Positions 12,236 to 23,110 of a DNA stretch of 64,000 nucleotides are shown here, one piece after another. Both the position numbers and the translations under genes were made by a program. Numbering within the stretch: the stretch's first letter is position 1; the number at the start of each line of letters is the position of its first letter. This stretch comes from Lycorma delicatula. Its lineage: Eukaryota > Arthropoda > Insecta > Hemiptera > Fulgoridae. Below the pieces are notes generated by a model that saw only the letters and a program-made list of their open reading frames with translations, did not search any database and had not been told where the DNA came from. The stretch is from positions 98,608,657 through 98,672,656 of the forward strand of contig NC_134463.1 in NCBI RefSeq assembly GCF_047948215.1, given 5' to 3'.

Positions 12236-12550
12236 TTCCTCTCTGTTTCTGTTTTCTGTTTTTACTTTTAATTTTTTTCTTTTATGGTTTATTTTTTCTT
12301 TTCGTCAATCTGCCATTTAATGATTCTTGTTATTGTTATTGTTTTCTGCTGTATTTCAGTTTTTTAAAACTGTTTACATTTTACGTTCTACCATCAGAAG
12401 TTCTATACAGTGCTAGTATGTATTTTTTTTAGGAATGCCAGTGAGGATTTTTTTTTAATATCAATTATTGTGATTTAATTTACTTAAGATTCCTCCAAAA
12501 ATTTAACCGAATTTAAATAAAAATTTTATAAAAAAAGAAATATATATATG
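12236..12550. other. T-rich spacer between two LINE fragments
   Basis: T-rich low-complexity DNA separates the ORF1 relic from the next LINE fragment. No gene is seen. Confidence 0.55.
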
Positions 12551-13188
12551 TGTCAGGAAAGCTCTAGGTTTAGTGCAAAATCTGTGCAGTAAGAAATCCG
12601 TCTCGCGCCAAACGAAAATTCGGCATTACAACACAGTTATTAAACCTATAGCATTATATGCCAGTGAAACGTTGACCTTAAATAGGAAAACCGAAATAGA
12701 AGAAATAAAGAAACAGGAAAGGAAGATTATAAGCAAAATATTGGGACCGACACAAACTGAAGAAGGATACAGATTACAACCGAACGAAATTGTTGAAACA
12801 TGCTCTAATATCGAAACTGACATAAGGAAAAGATGAATGAAATTCTTCGGACACCTTTGCAGGCTGCCGGAAAACCGACTGATCAAAAGAATAATCGCGT
12901 ACTTAACGTCATTAAAAGTTGCAATCTCCTGGATCGCAGAAACACGAAAAGATTTAGAACACGCCGGAATTACGCTGGAGGGTATCATAGACAGAAACAC
13001 GTACAAAAATAAAATAGATAAATGGGAAGTTAAACCAGACGCACCGAAGCCTAAACAACATCGTCCAATGGTCTGAAGAACGGAAGAAGGCTTTTTTTGA
13101 AAGAATTTTGGAGGGAAAAGAAGAATGCCAAGCGAAAGAAATATGAATCATGAATGTTTAACGTCTTCCATTGGGAAGTTCTCGACTT
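12551..13188 (+). pseudogene. LINE C-terminal domain with 3' end
   Basis: Apart from a TGA at about 12834-12836 and a late shift near 13060, this reads continuously as the C-terminal domain of a non-LTR retrotransposon polyprotein. It runs VRKALGLVQNL, then YASETLTLNRKTEIEEIKKQ, ERKIISKILGP, then FFGHLCRLPENRLIKRI and DLEHAGITLEGIIDR. It ends with WSEERKKAFFERI and a stop at about 13144. The RT core is missing (5'-truncated). After the stop a short 3' end runs into (TAA)n/(TA)n/(GA)n, as expected for LINEs with microsatellite 3' tails. Close relatives are at 39545, 47160 and probably 32259. The frame is unusually well preserved, suggesting a relatively young copy. Confidence 0.8.
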
Positions 13189-13199
13189 ATAATAATAAT

Positions 13200-13251
<52 letters not shown>
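13188..13251. repeat. Compound microsatellite (TAA)n-(TA)n-(GA)n
   Basis: Three consecutive simple repeats adjoin the 3' end of the LINE fragment ending at about 13188: TAA units to about 13205, TA to 13230, and GA to about 13251. The TAA part probably arose from the LINE 3' tail, and the rest by slippage. Confidence 0.9.
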
Positions 13252-16200
13252 GGAGTGAGAGCTATTAAGAAACGTCTACAATTGTTAAAATCTATAAACT
13301 GCGGACATAAAATGCAGAAAAATGTTTTTGAAGATTTTCTTTTTCTTTTTTAAACCTTTATTATAGGGGGCGTTATACTTAGAGAAAATTTTACTTATGT
13401 AAATTTGTTAAGCATAACTCTTTCTTAAAATCTATTTCCCATCTCTAAAACATATATTATTCTGTTTTTGTTTTTTGGCTCTTACTCTTCTAATTTTTAT
13501 TATTAATCGTTTTTTTATTTTTCTTCATCACTTATATAAGTATTAAAATTAAAATACCTTTGGCACTTATATTATCTTTCGGACTCAAACGGAGAAAGAC
13601 ATTTTTTTTCACTTTAATTCTCTTTGCGAAATAAATCTTTGTCATATTTATAAATTATTTCTAATTTAAAAAGACATTTAAAAAAAAAAAAATAGATCAT
13701 AGAATCTTAATATTTCTATTCCTTTTTTCAAGGTTATAATTAGATCTCAACCTTTTTCTGTCACTGTATTGCTTCTTCCGTTTTTGTTTCCAATATACAC
13801 AGCATTTCTCACAAGCTTAAAATTTCATTTCATTATCTGTAATTTTTAGGCGTTAGGAAAAGCATTAGGTGATCTAGCAGTAAAAAAAACTCACCAAATA
13901 TGTTTCTAGCCCATGAAAAATAGTGTAAATTGAAAAAAAAATTTCTTCCTCTACAAAATTTAAAAACTAGTGAAGAACTTCCCTCATTCGGTTTTGTCTT
14001 TTACTTTCTATTCTTGTTATAGATTATTGATTCTTTTACGAACTTATTTTATTTTATAATCTTAACAATTGAATTTTCTTATAAACTATAAAATACCGAT
14101 TTACGATCTAAATGTGCTATGTAAGCATCTTTTGTTTTTCTTCAGCATGTTATTAAAAAGCTAATCTTAGTTCTATGTTAAAATTAGATCCTATGGGCTT
14201 TCCATAAATTTCGCCTTTATCCATAACACCTAATCACCTCTCTTACCTTTATTTTTCTTAAACTATTTTATGAATGTTTTATTTAACAATTTATCCTTTT
14301 ATCGACCATTTTTTATATGAACTTCGTATAACGTGTAAAATAAAGTATCATTTATCGATCGGTAAATCGATTAATGTAAGTTTTATAATCTAATAGGATG
14401 TGAATATTAAATAAAGATACGGAAAATTTTTGTTTTAATAAAAATATAAACAAATTAATTTTGTATAAAATTGAATGTTATAACGTTAAAAATGGGAAGT
14501 TAAATTAAAAAGTTTAACAGAATGCAAAAGTCACGGGTATATGTTTCTGTTTGCGTGTAAAACAGTGCGTAAAAAGAGGAAAAGAGGTGTAGTGTTGTTT
14601 GTATGGAAGGAGGTAACGGGGTAGGGGTTAAAAAAAATGAGCTCTCATAAATTAAAGTTCGTGATAAACCCAACAAATATAGAATTAAAATAATTCCTCC
14701 CCGATGTAAAATGCAGCTTCCTCAGGATGCGGCCAGGCTGGGGTTAGAAGATTGCGCGGCTGTAAATTTCACCCCTAACTCTCTTTTACCACCCCGCACG
14801 ATGTTAAAAACTCTGTACACTATAAACACCGCTTCCTTTTTATAAAACATTTTCTTCATTACCCTTAGGAACTTGTGCTGAATTTTCCAACCCCCTTCGA
14901 CTCTCCGTCCGTTCCCTTATTCCGAAACCGCTGCTTACTTCCACTATATCGTACCCTTATATACCTTCTATCAAACAAATCCGACCCTCGCTTACCACAT
15001 ATTCCTTTCTTTTTCTATACTATTTCTTTTCCCCTCGTCTTAATATTTCTGTTGTTTTTATCCGTAGAAGTAATTTTTAATATTCCCTCGAGCTTTGCTC
15101 CGGCTACAAAATGTGTTTTAGGAAAGAACCTTTTTTCCCCCAAGTATTGCTCGAGATATTCACCGACTATTCAAAAATCTTCTTACACGTTAATGAGGAT
15201 TAAATCTACTAGATCTTATCGAGAGAATATTTTAAAGTATAATTTTAAGCTTTCTTAATTTCTTTTAAACAGTGTTATTAAAATAAATAATATCGTTTTT
15301 CTTTTATAATTAATTAACTTGTAATATTATTTTTTAATTATTAGTCAAAATTTATTCATCGTATTTGTCGGACGGATTCTATATGAAATTCTGAGCGAGG
15401 AGAGAAATTTAGCAAAAAAAAAAAAAAATAGAAATAAAAAACAAGTATATGTGACAGATGGGAAAATAAATATTAAGACGAGTGAAAATAAATACAATAT
15501 ATTAGAGAATTTTGATATTTACGAGGGTTTAATGAAAAATAGACTGGAAAATCAAGAAAAATTTTTTATGAAAAAATTTTATATTTTGGTAACTAATTTA
15601 GATCTGAGAAATAGAAGAATTTCCTTTAAAATAGTTTTGATTGTTTTTCTTTATAATAATAAAACATAGACAAAGAAATGTTGAAAGGAAAAAAGTAGAA
15701 ATCCTAGCGTTTAATTTTACATGAAAATGTTAAAAATAGGATATTTGGTAAATGATACCATCATAAGCCGAATAGGAAAGGGTAAATTCTTTTGTGTAAT
15801 TTTGTGAAGAAATGAAGCTGGGACGGATTAGTGAATTATATGTAAGTAATCAGTAAGTAAATTATTAAGTTAATTTGATTGTTAACAGAAAAAATCAGTT
15901 AATTAACAGTAAGAAACAGTTAATTTCGCTGTTAACAGTAGAAGACAACAGTAACTGGATCAATTATTGTAGCTGAATATGAAGAATTTAGTAATTCTTT
16001 TAGATTAAAATATTAGCATAGGAGAGAAATGGATGAAAACGGCATGAAATCAGAAAAATTACGTACTAATAAAAATAAAGTGCATTTTTACTTGAAAATT
16101 AATCTCATAAATAAAAGTTTCATATTTAGGAGATAAATCTTTTATATAGCTTTTAGTCCCTTAACTTCTTCAATAAGTTATATCTTAATTACGTAGCTGC

Positions 16201-16656
16201 TTTGTTATACATGCTAACATTAGGAATCAATTGTGACTGATTAAAAAATTATAGTTCTACAAAATTTTGCCTTATAATTATTTTGAAGTCTCCTGAGTGC
16301 AAAAATTATTAAATTTTAGTTCATTTTTTAACTGTAATATTAGTATGTATGTGTTTCATGTTGCCTGCTATTTCGTTTTTCACCTTCCTCTCAATAATAA
16401 ATAATAATTTCCTGAATAAATAATATTCTGTATAATTTAATAACAATTCGCAATTTATCTTACAAACAAAAAATTTATTGTGTTCATTTATTAGAGAAAT
16501 TACTTGTTTTATATTGAAGATATGATTTTATGAAAATTTTGTTAGTGGTTTATTTTTAGTTGGCTAAAACTGTAACATTAAAAATATTAACAGATAAAAT
16601 AAATCATAAATTTTCTCAATATCTTAAAAAATTTTACATATATATATGTATACATA
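13252..16656. other. A+T-rich DNA, no recognised gene
   Basis: About 3.4 kb has no supported gene. A more balanced patch at 14500-15200 contains the longest open frame (14875-15258, starting with GTG, rich in P, F, S and L), but it resembles no family and shows no other support. The rest is low-complexity sequence, including a tandem-like 'cagtaagtaa / aacagtaa' patch at about 15840-15950. Confidence 0.55.
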
Positions 16657-17766
16657 CAGGATAAGTCACATAATGTTACCGGAGCTTTCTGAATTCATTC
16701 TACAAGCGAAAATAAACATGGGCACGGAAATGTCCATTAGCGAGTTACGGCTAATGAAAAATTTCCTCCTGATTCCTGGGCAAAGATTGAAATAAAACCA
16801 TACTGAGATTCTAGAAACCTATTTTAAGGTGTAAACTGGATGTTGTTTTATGGTTTTTGACCCGATAAATCCAATAAAATAGAATTAAAAGCCATATCTC
16901 TATTATTTTTTATAATATCCAACGTAAAACTGAAACGTTTGTTGACTAAAAACACATTTTTTTTTTGCAATTGTAATCCATAAACTTTGTTAAATGGCTA
17001 ATAAATGCGTAAAATGCATATCAAAACTTGTAGAAAATTTAATTTTGAGAAAATTTGTGAAAAATAGTCCAATAAAAAACAAATAAAAGTTCAAGAAATT
17101 TCATTTTATTACTAACAGTTACCGAATGAAAACTTTTAAATGTTATAAACTACAGAAAATTGAGTTATATACAGCTGCTGTATTAAAAAAAATAATAAAA
17201 TGAAATGTGTACATTTAATAAAGTTTACAGTGAATTTTCAAAACTCTCTCTTACTTCAATTCATTTGACTCACGCTTTTGAGTTGTAGCGTTGCCTTCCG
17301 CAATCGTGCACGACTTACCTTAATTAGTACGGCGACAAATACCATATAATATGAGCAATCATCCTTCATACGTATGAATTTTTCTCTTGTACACAATCCT
17401 TTTCATCCAACCACACACACAAAAATCTTACACGTAAGATGATTTTGGAGGCCATAATATTATAAAAAGTGCAGGAGATATGGTTCAGGAACCTGTTTCA
17501 TTGAATTTGTCAGGTCAAAAACCATAAGAAATCGTTAAGTTAAACTTAACTTAGAAACCTAGTTGTAACAACTAGGTTTCTAGAATCTCAGTAAGGTTTT
17601 TATTTCACTTTTTGCGCAGGAATCAGGGAAAAATTTCTCGCTAGCAGTACCTTGCTATTGTAGCATTTACATACCCATGTTTATAATAAAAATTTTATCA
17701 TTTTTCGCTAGTAGAATGAATTCAGAAAGCGCCGGTAACATTATGTGACTCAACTCATCCTTCATA
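16657..17766. mobile_element. Non-coding DNA element with long terminal inverted repeats (element A)
   Basis: Two arms of roughly 200-250 bp face each other. Starting at 16657, the left arm reads gtcacataatgttaccgg (from about 16665), GAATTCATTCTAC, 'gagattctagaaaccta' and 'ttatggtttttgac'. The reverse complement of the right end (from about 17766) gives the same phrases in the same order. The outermost bases on the right differ slightly. The interior has no transposase. The right arm carries an extra perfect hairpin (17553-17581). The inner TIR module is shared with 25036-26836 and 19117-19560. It is most simply a non-autonomous relative of the element at 25036. Confidence 0.75.
17553..17581. 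repeat. Perfect hairpin, 13-bp stem, 3-nt loop
   Basis: AGAAACCTAGTTG (17553-17565) and CAACTAGGTTTCT (17569-17581) are exact reverse complements around TAA. It lies within the right arm of element A and is absent from the left arm, where the aligned text reads straight from 'gaaaccta' into other sequence. It therefore looks like a local inverted duplication. Confidence 0.9.
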
Positions 17767-17788
17767 CATATATATATATATATATATA

Positions 17789-19114
17789 CAGAGCGTTTCA
17801 TAATGTTCTTCGGAGTTTCGAAAATTCATTAACAAAAAACTATTTCACTCATAAAAATAAAACAAGTACTGTACAAAAGAGTACTTCAAATAGTTTTTTC
17901 CACATATACTAAGCAGTTAATAAACCATTTGCTCGCTAGGCGTCGACAGTAGAGAAAATGGCTGCCACGGGAAGCGACAAGTCGTTTTGTGTGTTAGAAT
18001 TTCACTTGTCAAAGTCAGTAATTTCTGTGCAACGTGCGTTTCGGTTGAAATTTCATAAGGAGCCACCAAATGACAATTCAATTCGTGCATGGTATAAACA
18101 ATTCAGTGAAACCGGTTGCTTGTGCAAGCGAAAATCAGCTGGTCGTCCATCAACCTCAGAAGTCAATGTCGAACGTGTGCGTGCAAGTTTCATACGCAGC
18201 CCGTCAAAATTGACTGCGGCTGCAGGCAGAGAATTAGTAATTCCGAAAACAACAGTGTGGAGAGTTCTCCGTAAACGTTTATTATGCAAACCGTACCGTC
18301 TTCAATTAATCCAGAGTCTTTCTGATGGAGATAAAACATGTAGGCTCGATTTTTGTTTACAGTTACAGGAAAATATGTTGTTAGATGAAGGTTTTCTAAA
18401 CAAGATAATTTTTAGCGATGAAGCTACTTTCCATATTAGCGGCAAAGTAAACCGTCATAACGTGCGAGTTTGGGGAACTGAAAACCCACACGCTTATGTG
18501 GAACACATTTGGGATTCTCCGACAGTAAAGTTTTTTGTGCGATCTCTCGTGAGGCAGTGTATAGGCCGTTCTTTTTTATGGAAACGACAGCAACCGGCAT
18601 GATATACCTGGATATGTTACAATTATGGCATATGCCTCAGCTACTCAACGACTTCATTTTCCAGCAAGATGGTTGTCCTGCCCGTTTTCATAACGAGGTT
18701 CGACAGTACCTTAACACAACATTACCTCGGCGCTGCGTCTGAAGAAGACCAACACATTATGCTGTGGCCACCAAGATCACCACACCATACGCCATGTGAT
18801 TTCTTTCTCTGGGCTTAAGTGAAAGATAAGGTGTTTATTCCACCAATGCTGCACGATATCGCTGAGCTAAAGGATCGCATAATCGATGCAATCAACTCTA
18901 TCGAAAATGACATGTTAGAACGAGTTTGGCAAGAGCTAGACTTTCGGGTTGATGTGTGCCGTGTAACCGGAGGAGTATATATTGAACATTTATAGATTTT
19001 AACAAAAACTGTTTTGAGTCCCTGCATCATCTCGTACAATTTTCATTTAGGTAAGTGAAATACTTTTTTTGTACTGAATTTTTGTAACTCCTAAGAACAT
19101 TATGAAACGCCCTG
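17789..19114 (+). mobile_element. Mariner-type transposon with intact-looking ends (copy 2)
   Basis: This is a 1326-bp element with clean terminal inverted repeats. The left end CAGAGCGTTTCATAATGTTC (17789-) matches the reverse complement of the right end, CAGGGCGTTTCATAATGTTC, with one difference over these 20 bases. Similarity continues for about 35 bp. TA dinucleotides flank both ends (17787-17788 and 19115-19116), the expected target duplication of Tc1/mariner elements. The interior carries a nearly complete transposase (17958-18995). It sits in a TA microsatellite directly beside element A. Confidence 0.92.
17958..18995 (+). pseudogene. Mariner-type transposase, nearly complete, two frameshifts and one stop
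   Basis: A DDE/D transposase of about 345 codons starts at the ATG 17958 and ends at TAG 18993-18995. Residues 1-110 form the bipartite helix-turn-helix DNA-binding part, with an AGRPSTS linker at about 61-67 (the GRP motif of mariners). The first catalytic Asp is in IIFSDEATFHISG (Asp about residue 154). A shift near 18525 moves to another frame for FCAISREAVYRPFFF and the second Asp in FIFQQDGCPARFHNEV. A second shift near 18727-18740 returns to the original frame, giving LWPPRSPHHTPCDFFLWA with the third Asp. A TAA at 18816-18818 interrupts the tail before VKDKVFIPPMLHDIAELKDR. All three acidic residues are still visible. It is inactive as read but lightly damaged. Confidence 0.9.
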
Positions 19115-19116
19115 TA

Positions 19117-19560
19117 TGTATATAAATTTTCATACAAGTATATGAATGGAAATGGTTGGAATCGAATTACGGGAAGCGAAAAATTTCGGCCGGATATCAG
19201 TTCCCCCTTGAAATTAGGTCATAATGAAATTTTTAAGTTGTTATATAAGGGGGTAAATTTGATGTTTTCTTACGTTTTTTGACCTAAAAAATGGAATAAA
19301 TTAGGTTCTAGAACTGTAATTCCATTGTGATATTCAACATAGATCAGAAAAATTTGCTGACGAAAAACACTTTTTTTGGTTTGAAGTACAATAATTCTAA
19401 TAATAATAATTCTAATAAATAAATAAATAATAAATTTCAATAATTCTAATAAATCCATAATCATTGCTAATACTTGTAGAGAATTTAATTTTTAGAAAAT
19501 TACTGTAATTTAGTCTATGGAAAAAAATCAACTTTATAATTAAAAACAAAACTTAACAGA
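19117..19560 (+). repeat. Fragment related to the long-TIR elements (fragment C)
   Basis: This segment follows the inner TIR sequence of elements A and B in order. A 'gaattacgg...gaaaaatttcggccgg' stretch (19162-19195) is followed by 'aatgaaatttttaag' (19224-), 'aagggggtaaatttgatg' (19248-) and a 'ttacgttttttgacc' phrase (19270-). Then comes 'tgctgacgaaaaacac' (19354-), which matches 'tgttgactaaaaacac' of element A (about 16940). No opposite arm or transposase is present. It directly abuts the right TA of the mariner, so it is truncated on that side. Confidence 0.55.
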
Positions 19561-19612
19561 AAAATGTTACGAATATTTACAAATTAAAAACACCTGTTTT
19601 TAGTATAAATTG

Positions 19613-20292
19613 AAAAAAAAATCTGATGTGGGCAAATAAAAAAGATCTGTGTGTACCAAATGACTTCCTTGTACGCCTATTAAATTACATATACACATTC
19701 TCTTTTAAATGAAAAGTGCATAAAATCTTATTTTATTAATAACTTCTGATGGTTTTTCATATTGTTTTATTTTTATTATTGAATTATTATTTATCGTAAA
19801 GATTTTTTACAGTCGGAAATTAGTAATTATTAATCAATCATTATATTTAAATTAAAAAAAAGCAGATGAAGTCTCATTCGAAACGATGTGCCTTCCCCTT
19901 GTGAGATACAAATATTTCATTAATTAAAATTTTGTTTGGAACCAAGAAAAATAAGTAAAGTATCACTTACGATGTATCGTTAAAACGCTCACAATGAGAG
20001 CTGCAGTTAAGAAAATGTCCAAAATCCAATTTTTTTTGGATTATGGGGTTTTTTGGACACTCTTGGTTCAGTCGATTGCAATCATAAAGGGAGGTGCACA
20101 ACTAGATGTTAGAACAGTCCTAAATCAATATCCTACGGCTAATCGTTTTTTGGGATATGTATACATACGTTCGTACAGACGTCATGCAGAAACTAGTGAA
20201 AATGGATTCAGGGATGGTCAAAATGGATATTTCCATTGAAACCTGAAGTTCGAAATTTTTCGCGTACACAAAATTTCCTTTACTTGGTACAA
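19613..20292 (-). repeat. ~650-bp dispersed repeat (R650), antisense copy
   Basis: On the minus strand it starts at about 20292 with 'ttgtaccaagtaaagg' and 'cgcgaaaaatttcg'. It then passes through 'tggatttcaatgg'-type phrases, a 'catgacgtctgtacg' segment, 'cgttttaacgatacatcg' and ends near 19613 in 'cagatttttttt'. The same order of phrases is found at 32899-33577 and 54808-55450 on the plus strand. It contains the internal AAAATCCAA...TTGGATTATGG hairpin (20021-20047). There is no coding sequence and no terminal inverted repeat. Short open frames such as 19994-20239 are by-products of the repeat. Confidence 0.75.
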
Positions 20293-20362
20293 CTAAAAAT
20301 GTTCTAGAACTGTATTTTTATCAATTTTTACCTTATATGAGGTGAAAGACAAAAGAAGAAAC

Positions 20363-20389
20363 ACACTACGTGTTTCAAACACGTAGTGT
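20363..20389. repeat. Perfect hairpin, 13-bp stem, 1-nt loop
   Basis: ACACTACGTGTTT (20363-20375) and AAACACGTAGTGT (20377-20389) are exact reverse complements separated by a single C. Such a near-zero loop points to a recent inverted duplication or a selected palindrome; a function is not evident. Confidence 0.92.
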
Positions 20390-20682
20390 ACACACTATTT
20401 TATGTTTGGATAATAGTAACATAAGTTAAAGGAATACAAATGCGATTAAAGGTCAATCAAATATTTATAAAACGGTTCGTTATAAGTTTAGTTTTTTTAC
20501 ACATACAAAAATCTTTTCATTTTCTAATGACAGGTCATTTGAGGCAAAAATTAATAAAACGATTTTGAATTTAAAAAAAATCGGTTAAAAACAATTATGA
20601 ATAAATTCCTATTTTAATTGTGAGGGATTTTGATGAACGCACAACAAATAAATAAATAAATTAAATTTATATTCAAATAAAT

Positions 20683-20748
20683 AAATTTTTTCTTGCTAAG
20701 TAATCCGAGATATGTGCAATAAAAAATTATTAAACCAGTTATAATTTA
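20683..20748. repeat. ~66-bp direct repeat, copy 1
   Basis: The stretch with 'ctaagtaatcc' and 'gtgcaataaaaaattatta' recurs at 22467-22532 with few differences. The spacing is about 1.78 kb and the orientation is the same. It is probably a fragment of an unclassified dispersed repeat. Confidence 0.75.
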
Positions 20749-20954
20749 ATTGTGATTCTTTCTTAATCTCCTGAGTAACAGCTTCTGTACAGATAAGTAA
20801 GTAAGATAAAGACTGGAGTAAATTTTTAAATACAAAGAATGAGTCAAAGAACGTCGAACGTCAAACTTCTTAATTTTATTTTATTTTTAATAAACTTCGA
20901 TATTCTTACGTTTGTATTTTCCGTGGTCTTTATTCATACCAGCTTATTCATTAT

Positions 20955-21248
20955 AACCCACCGGATTGGTCTAGTGGTGAACGCGTCTTCTCAAATCAGC
21001 TGATTTGGTAGTCGAGACTTCCAGCGTTCAAGTCCTAGTAAAGTCAGTTATTTTTACACGGATTTGAATACAAGATCGTGGATACCGCTGTTATTTGGTG
21101 GTCGGGTTTCAACTAACCACACATCTCAGGAATAGTCGAAATGAGACTGTACAAGACTACACTTCATTTACACTCATACATATCATCCTCAATCATCGCA
21201 TTATCTGAAGGGTAATTACCGGAGGCTAAACAGGAAAAAGAAAGGAAG
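20955..21248 (+). repeat. tRNA-derived SINE (family A)
   Basis: A SINE of about 290 bp. The head contains a canonical RNA polymerase III box A, TGGTCTAGTGG (20967-20977), and a box B, GTTCAAGTCC (21026-21035), with spacing like that of a tRNA gene. The tRNA fold itself is not intact. The body follows with 'ggatttgaatac', 'gtggataccg' and 'ggtggtcgggtttcaa', and it ends with an A-rich tail at about 21230-21248. A rearranged relative lies at 52675-53010. It would be mobilised by a LINE enzyme. From memory this family is common in some Hemiptera; this was not verified. Confidence 0.85.
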
Positions 21249-21652
21249 TTTATTCATAATAAAATTTTCTAATAGTATGGTTTAACATTTTTGTGTGTTT
21301 ATTACCCGTCTAACAATGTTATTTTACGTCAGTCATAAAATAGTGTGTTTTTCGACTCCAGTCTATTGCCTTTTTCTTCATATTTTTCAAAAACTACTAA
21401 AAATACTGTTTTGCAATCTGTTTATCTCAATCTTTCAAGTCAAATTTCATATATAATTACTTAATTTACCCCTTAGTTTGGGTTCCAAGAATATTATAGT
21501 CTGTCTTAAATCGAAGGCGCAGAAATCAGGACTAAATATTTCGCCTGCTGACGCTAACGAAGCGTTTCGGAACCTATGTTTATATATATTTTCTTTTTTT
21601 TTCATCAATAAAATAAGTTTTGAAAATTTGTTACATTTTTCGTGAATCATTC

Positions 21653-21684
21653 TGTGTGTGTGTGTGTGTGTGTACGCGCGCGTG
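21653..21684. repeat. (TG)n(TA)(CG)n alternating tract
   Basis: Thirty-two bases alternate strictly pyrimidine-purine: TG units, one TA, then CG units and TG. This is a microsatellite with the composition that can adopt Z-DNA. No nearby gene was recognised. Confidence 0.9.
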
Positions 21685-21854
21685 TTTCTATGTGCCTAAG
21701 AATTAATCGTTTAAATACTGTAAAGATTTTCTTTTCTTTTTTTTTAAATAATGGTTCCGGAAAGACATAGAAAACTAATTTCTTGATAATTTGAAAATGT
21801 AGCAAGTAAAAATGTCCCATAGCAGTGATAGCGAATGAAGTAGGGGATAAGAAG

Positions 21855-21979
21855 TGAGGTATAAAAAAAAAAACAGAAAAAGAGGGTACCAGAAGTTAGT
21901 AAAGAAAGAAAAAGAAGAAGTGGGAAGAAGGGAAAATAAAATAAAAGAATAAAACGGAGAAAAATAAGAAGAAGAAACT
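21855..21979. repeat. Purine-rich tract on the plus strand
   Basis: About 125 bases are almost entirely A and G, with only a few T or C interruptions (for example near 21886-21900). It is low-complexity sequence that could form an intramolecular triplex only where the purine run is uninterrupted. No function is apparent. Confidence 0.85.
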
Positions 21980-22466
21980 GGCAACGTTTTCGTACTTTTT
22001 TCTGATTGTGGAATAATCAACGAGAATATTTTATTCTTCTTTCCCCTACCCTTAAAAATCTTCTCTGTCTCAACTCATACCATAATATCTCACTACCACC
22101 CGACCACCGTTACCCAAACAGACTGCATAAAACTTTTAACTTCCTTTTCCTTGAACGCTTATCTTTATCTACTAAACATACTATGCTTCCCCCTCTCTAT
22201 ATTACATCCACTAAAGTTACTGTTACATCTGGTATAAAATATGCATACGTTTTGTGCATTTCCATAATATATTATATGTCCTCTTAACTGGTGTTTTTTT
22301 ATTTTAATTTTTTACTAGCGACTAATTAAAATATATTTATATAGGTACACATAATTTTCTGAACGCGTTGGGTTTTATATTATTGTTATTTATTTATTTT
22401 ATTTTTTTATGAATATAATGAAAGAAATGTAAATTAACCTATGTGGACTTAAAGAGCGGGAGAAAA

Positions 22467-22532
22467 AACTAAATAATTTTTTCTCGCTAAGTAATCCATG
22501 ACACGTGCAATAAAAAATTATTAAACTTATTA
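22467..22532. repeat. ~66-bp direct repeat, copy 2
   Basis: Same orientation and order as 20683-20748: a TTTTTTCTCGCTAAGTAATC start, then 'gtgcaataaaaaattatta'. The flanks of the two copies differ, so this is a short shared repeat fragment rather than a segmental duplication. Confidence 0.75.
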
Positions 22533-22689
22533 TAATACAAACGGTGGGATGTAAGAAATAACTTAAAGTAATAGGATAGATTAAAAGGAAATAGAGAAAA
22601 GAATAAGACAACTGATGTATAACGGAAAAATTTATATTCGATTTGCATGGCGAATTTTTTCTTTCCCATCTAGATAGCGCTATAACTCT

Positions 22690-23110
22690 AGAAGGAAAAG
22701 TATTGTAATCGGTCCAATTTTGAGTATATACGGTTTACACCGGATCTTGAACACTAAAGAACCCAAAAAACAGGAAAGAAATTTTCCGGATGTTAATGTT
22801 CGTATGTACGTGTGTTCAATGTCAGCCTCTAATCACTTTATATCTCCCGAACTACTGGACCGATTTAGACCAAACTTGGTCAGATTACTTTTGAAATATG
22901 GAGCATTGATGTCGCTAAATTTTCAACTTATAACAAGGGGGTAAGACTGTAGAGTAAGGTCACCTTCAGTATCTTGAGACTTTGCCTAATTAAGATCGTA
23001 TTTTATTTAGGCATATTTATTAACGATTAAAAACTAACAATACTTGCAAAAAATAATTTTTGCAAAATCGCACCCCACCCCAAAAAATGAAGTTGTAGTT
23101 GTCTGTTTGT
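22690..23110 (+). repeat. Unclassified repeat-like block
   Basis: The sequence is more complex than its surroundings, with phrases such as 'ccgaactactggaccgattt' (22847-) and a C-rich end near 23075. Part of it ('ggaccgattt...aaacttgg') resembles 10735-10800. No coding sense was found; the 74-codon frame at 22720-22944 matches nothing I know. Confidence 0.35.

Larger units (their letters stand above)
20293..20954. other. A+T-rich spacer
   Basis: This is A+T-rich sequence between the R650 copy and a SINE. It contains the perfect hairpin at 20363-20389 and a ~66-bp segment (20683-20748) repeated at 22467-22532. No gene is seen. Confidence 0.6.
21249..22689. other. A+T-rich DNA with simple-sequence tracts
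   Basis: No gene is supported. The stretch holds an alternating purine-pyrimidine tract (21653-21684), a long purine-rich tract (21855-21979) and the second copy of the 66-bp direct repeat (22467-22532). Open frames on the opposite strand of the purine tract are only translations of low-complexity sequence. Confidence 0.6.

Noticed and set aside
12626..13006. 126-codon minus-strand frame
   Set aside because: It overlaps the plus-strand LINE C-terminal domain, which has clear motifs; this is its shadow.
14875..15258. 127-codon open frame starting with GTG
   Set aside because: There is no ATG at the start, composition is biased to P, F, S and L, there is no family resemblance, and nothing suggests a splice structure.
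20955..21040. A tRNA gene
   Set aside because: Box A and box B are present, but the arms do not form a complete cloverleaf and the sequence continues into a SINE body.
21775..22020. 81-codon F/S/L-rich frame on the minus strand
   Set aside because: It is produced by the complement of the purine-rich tract.
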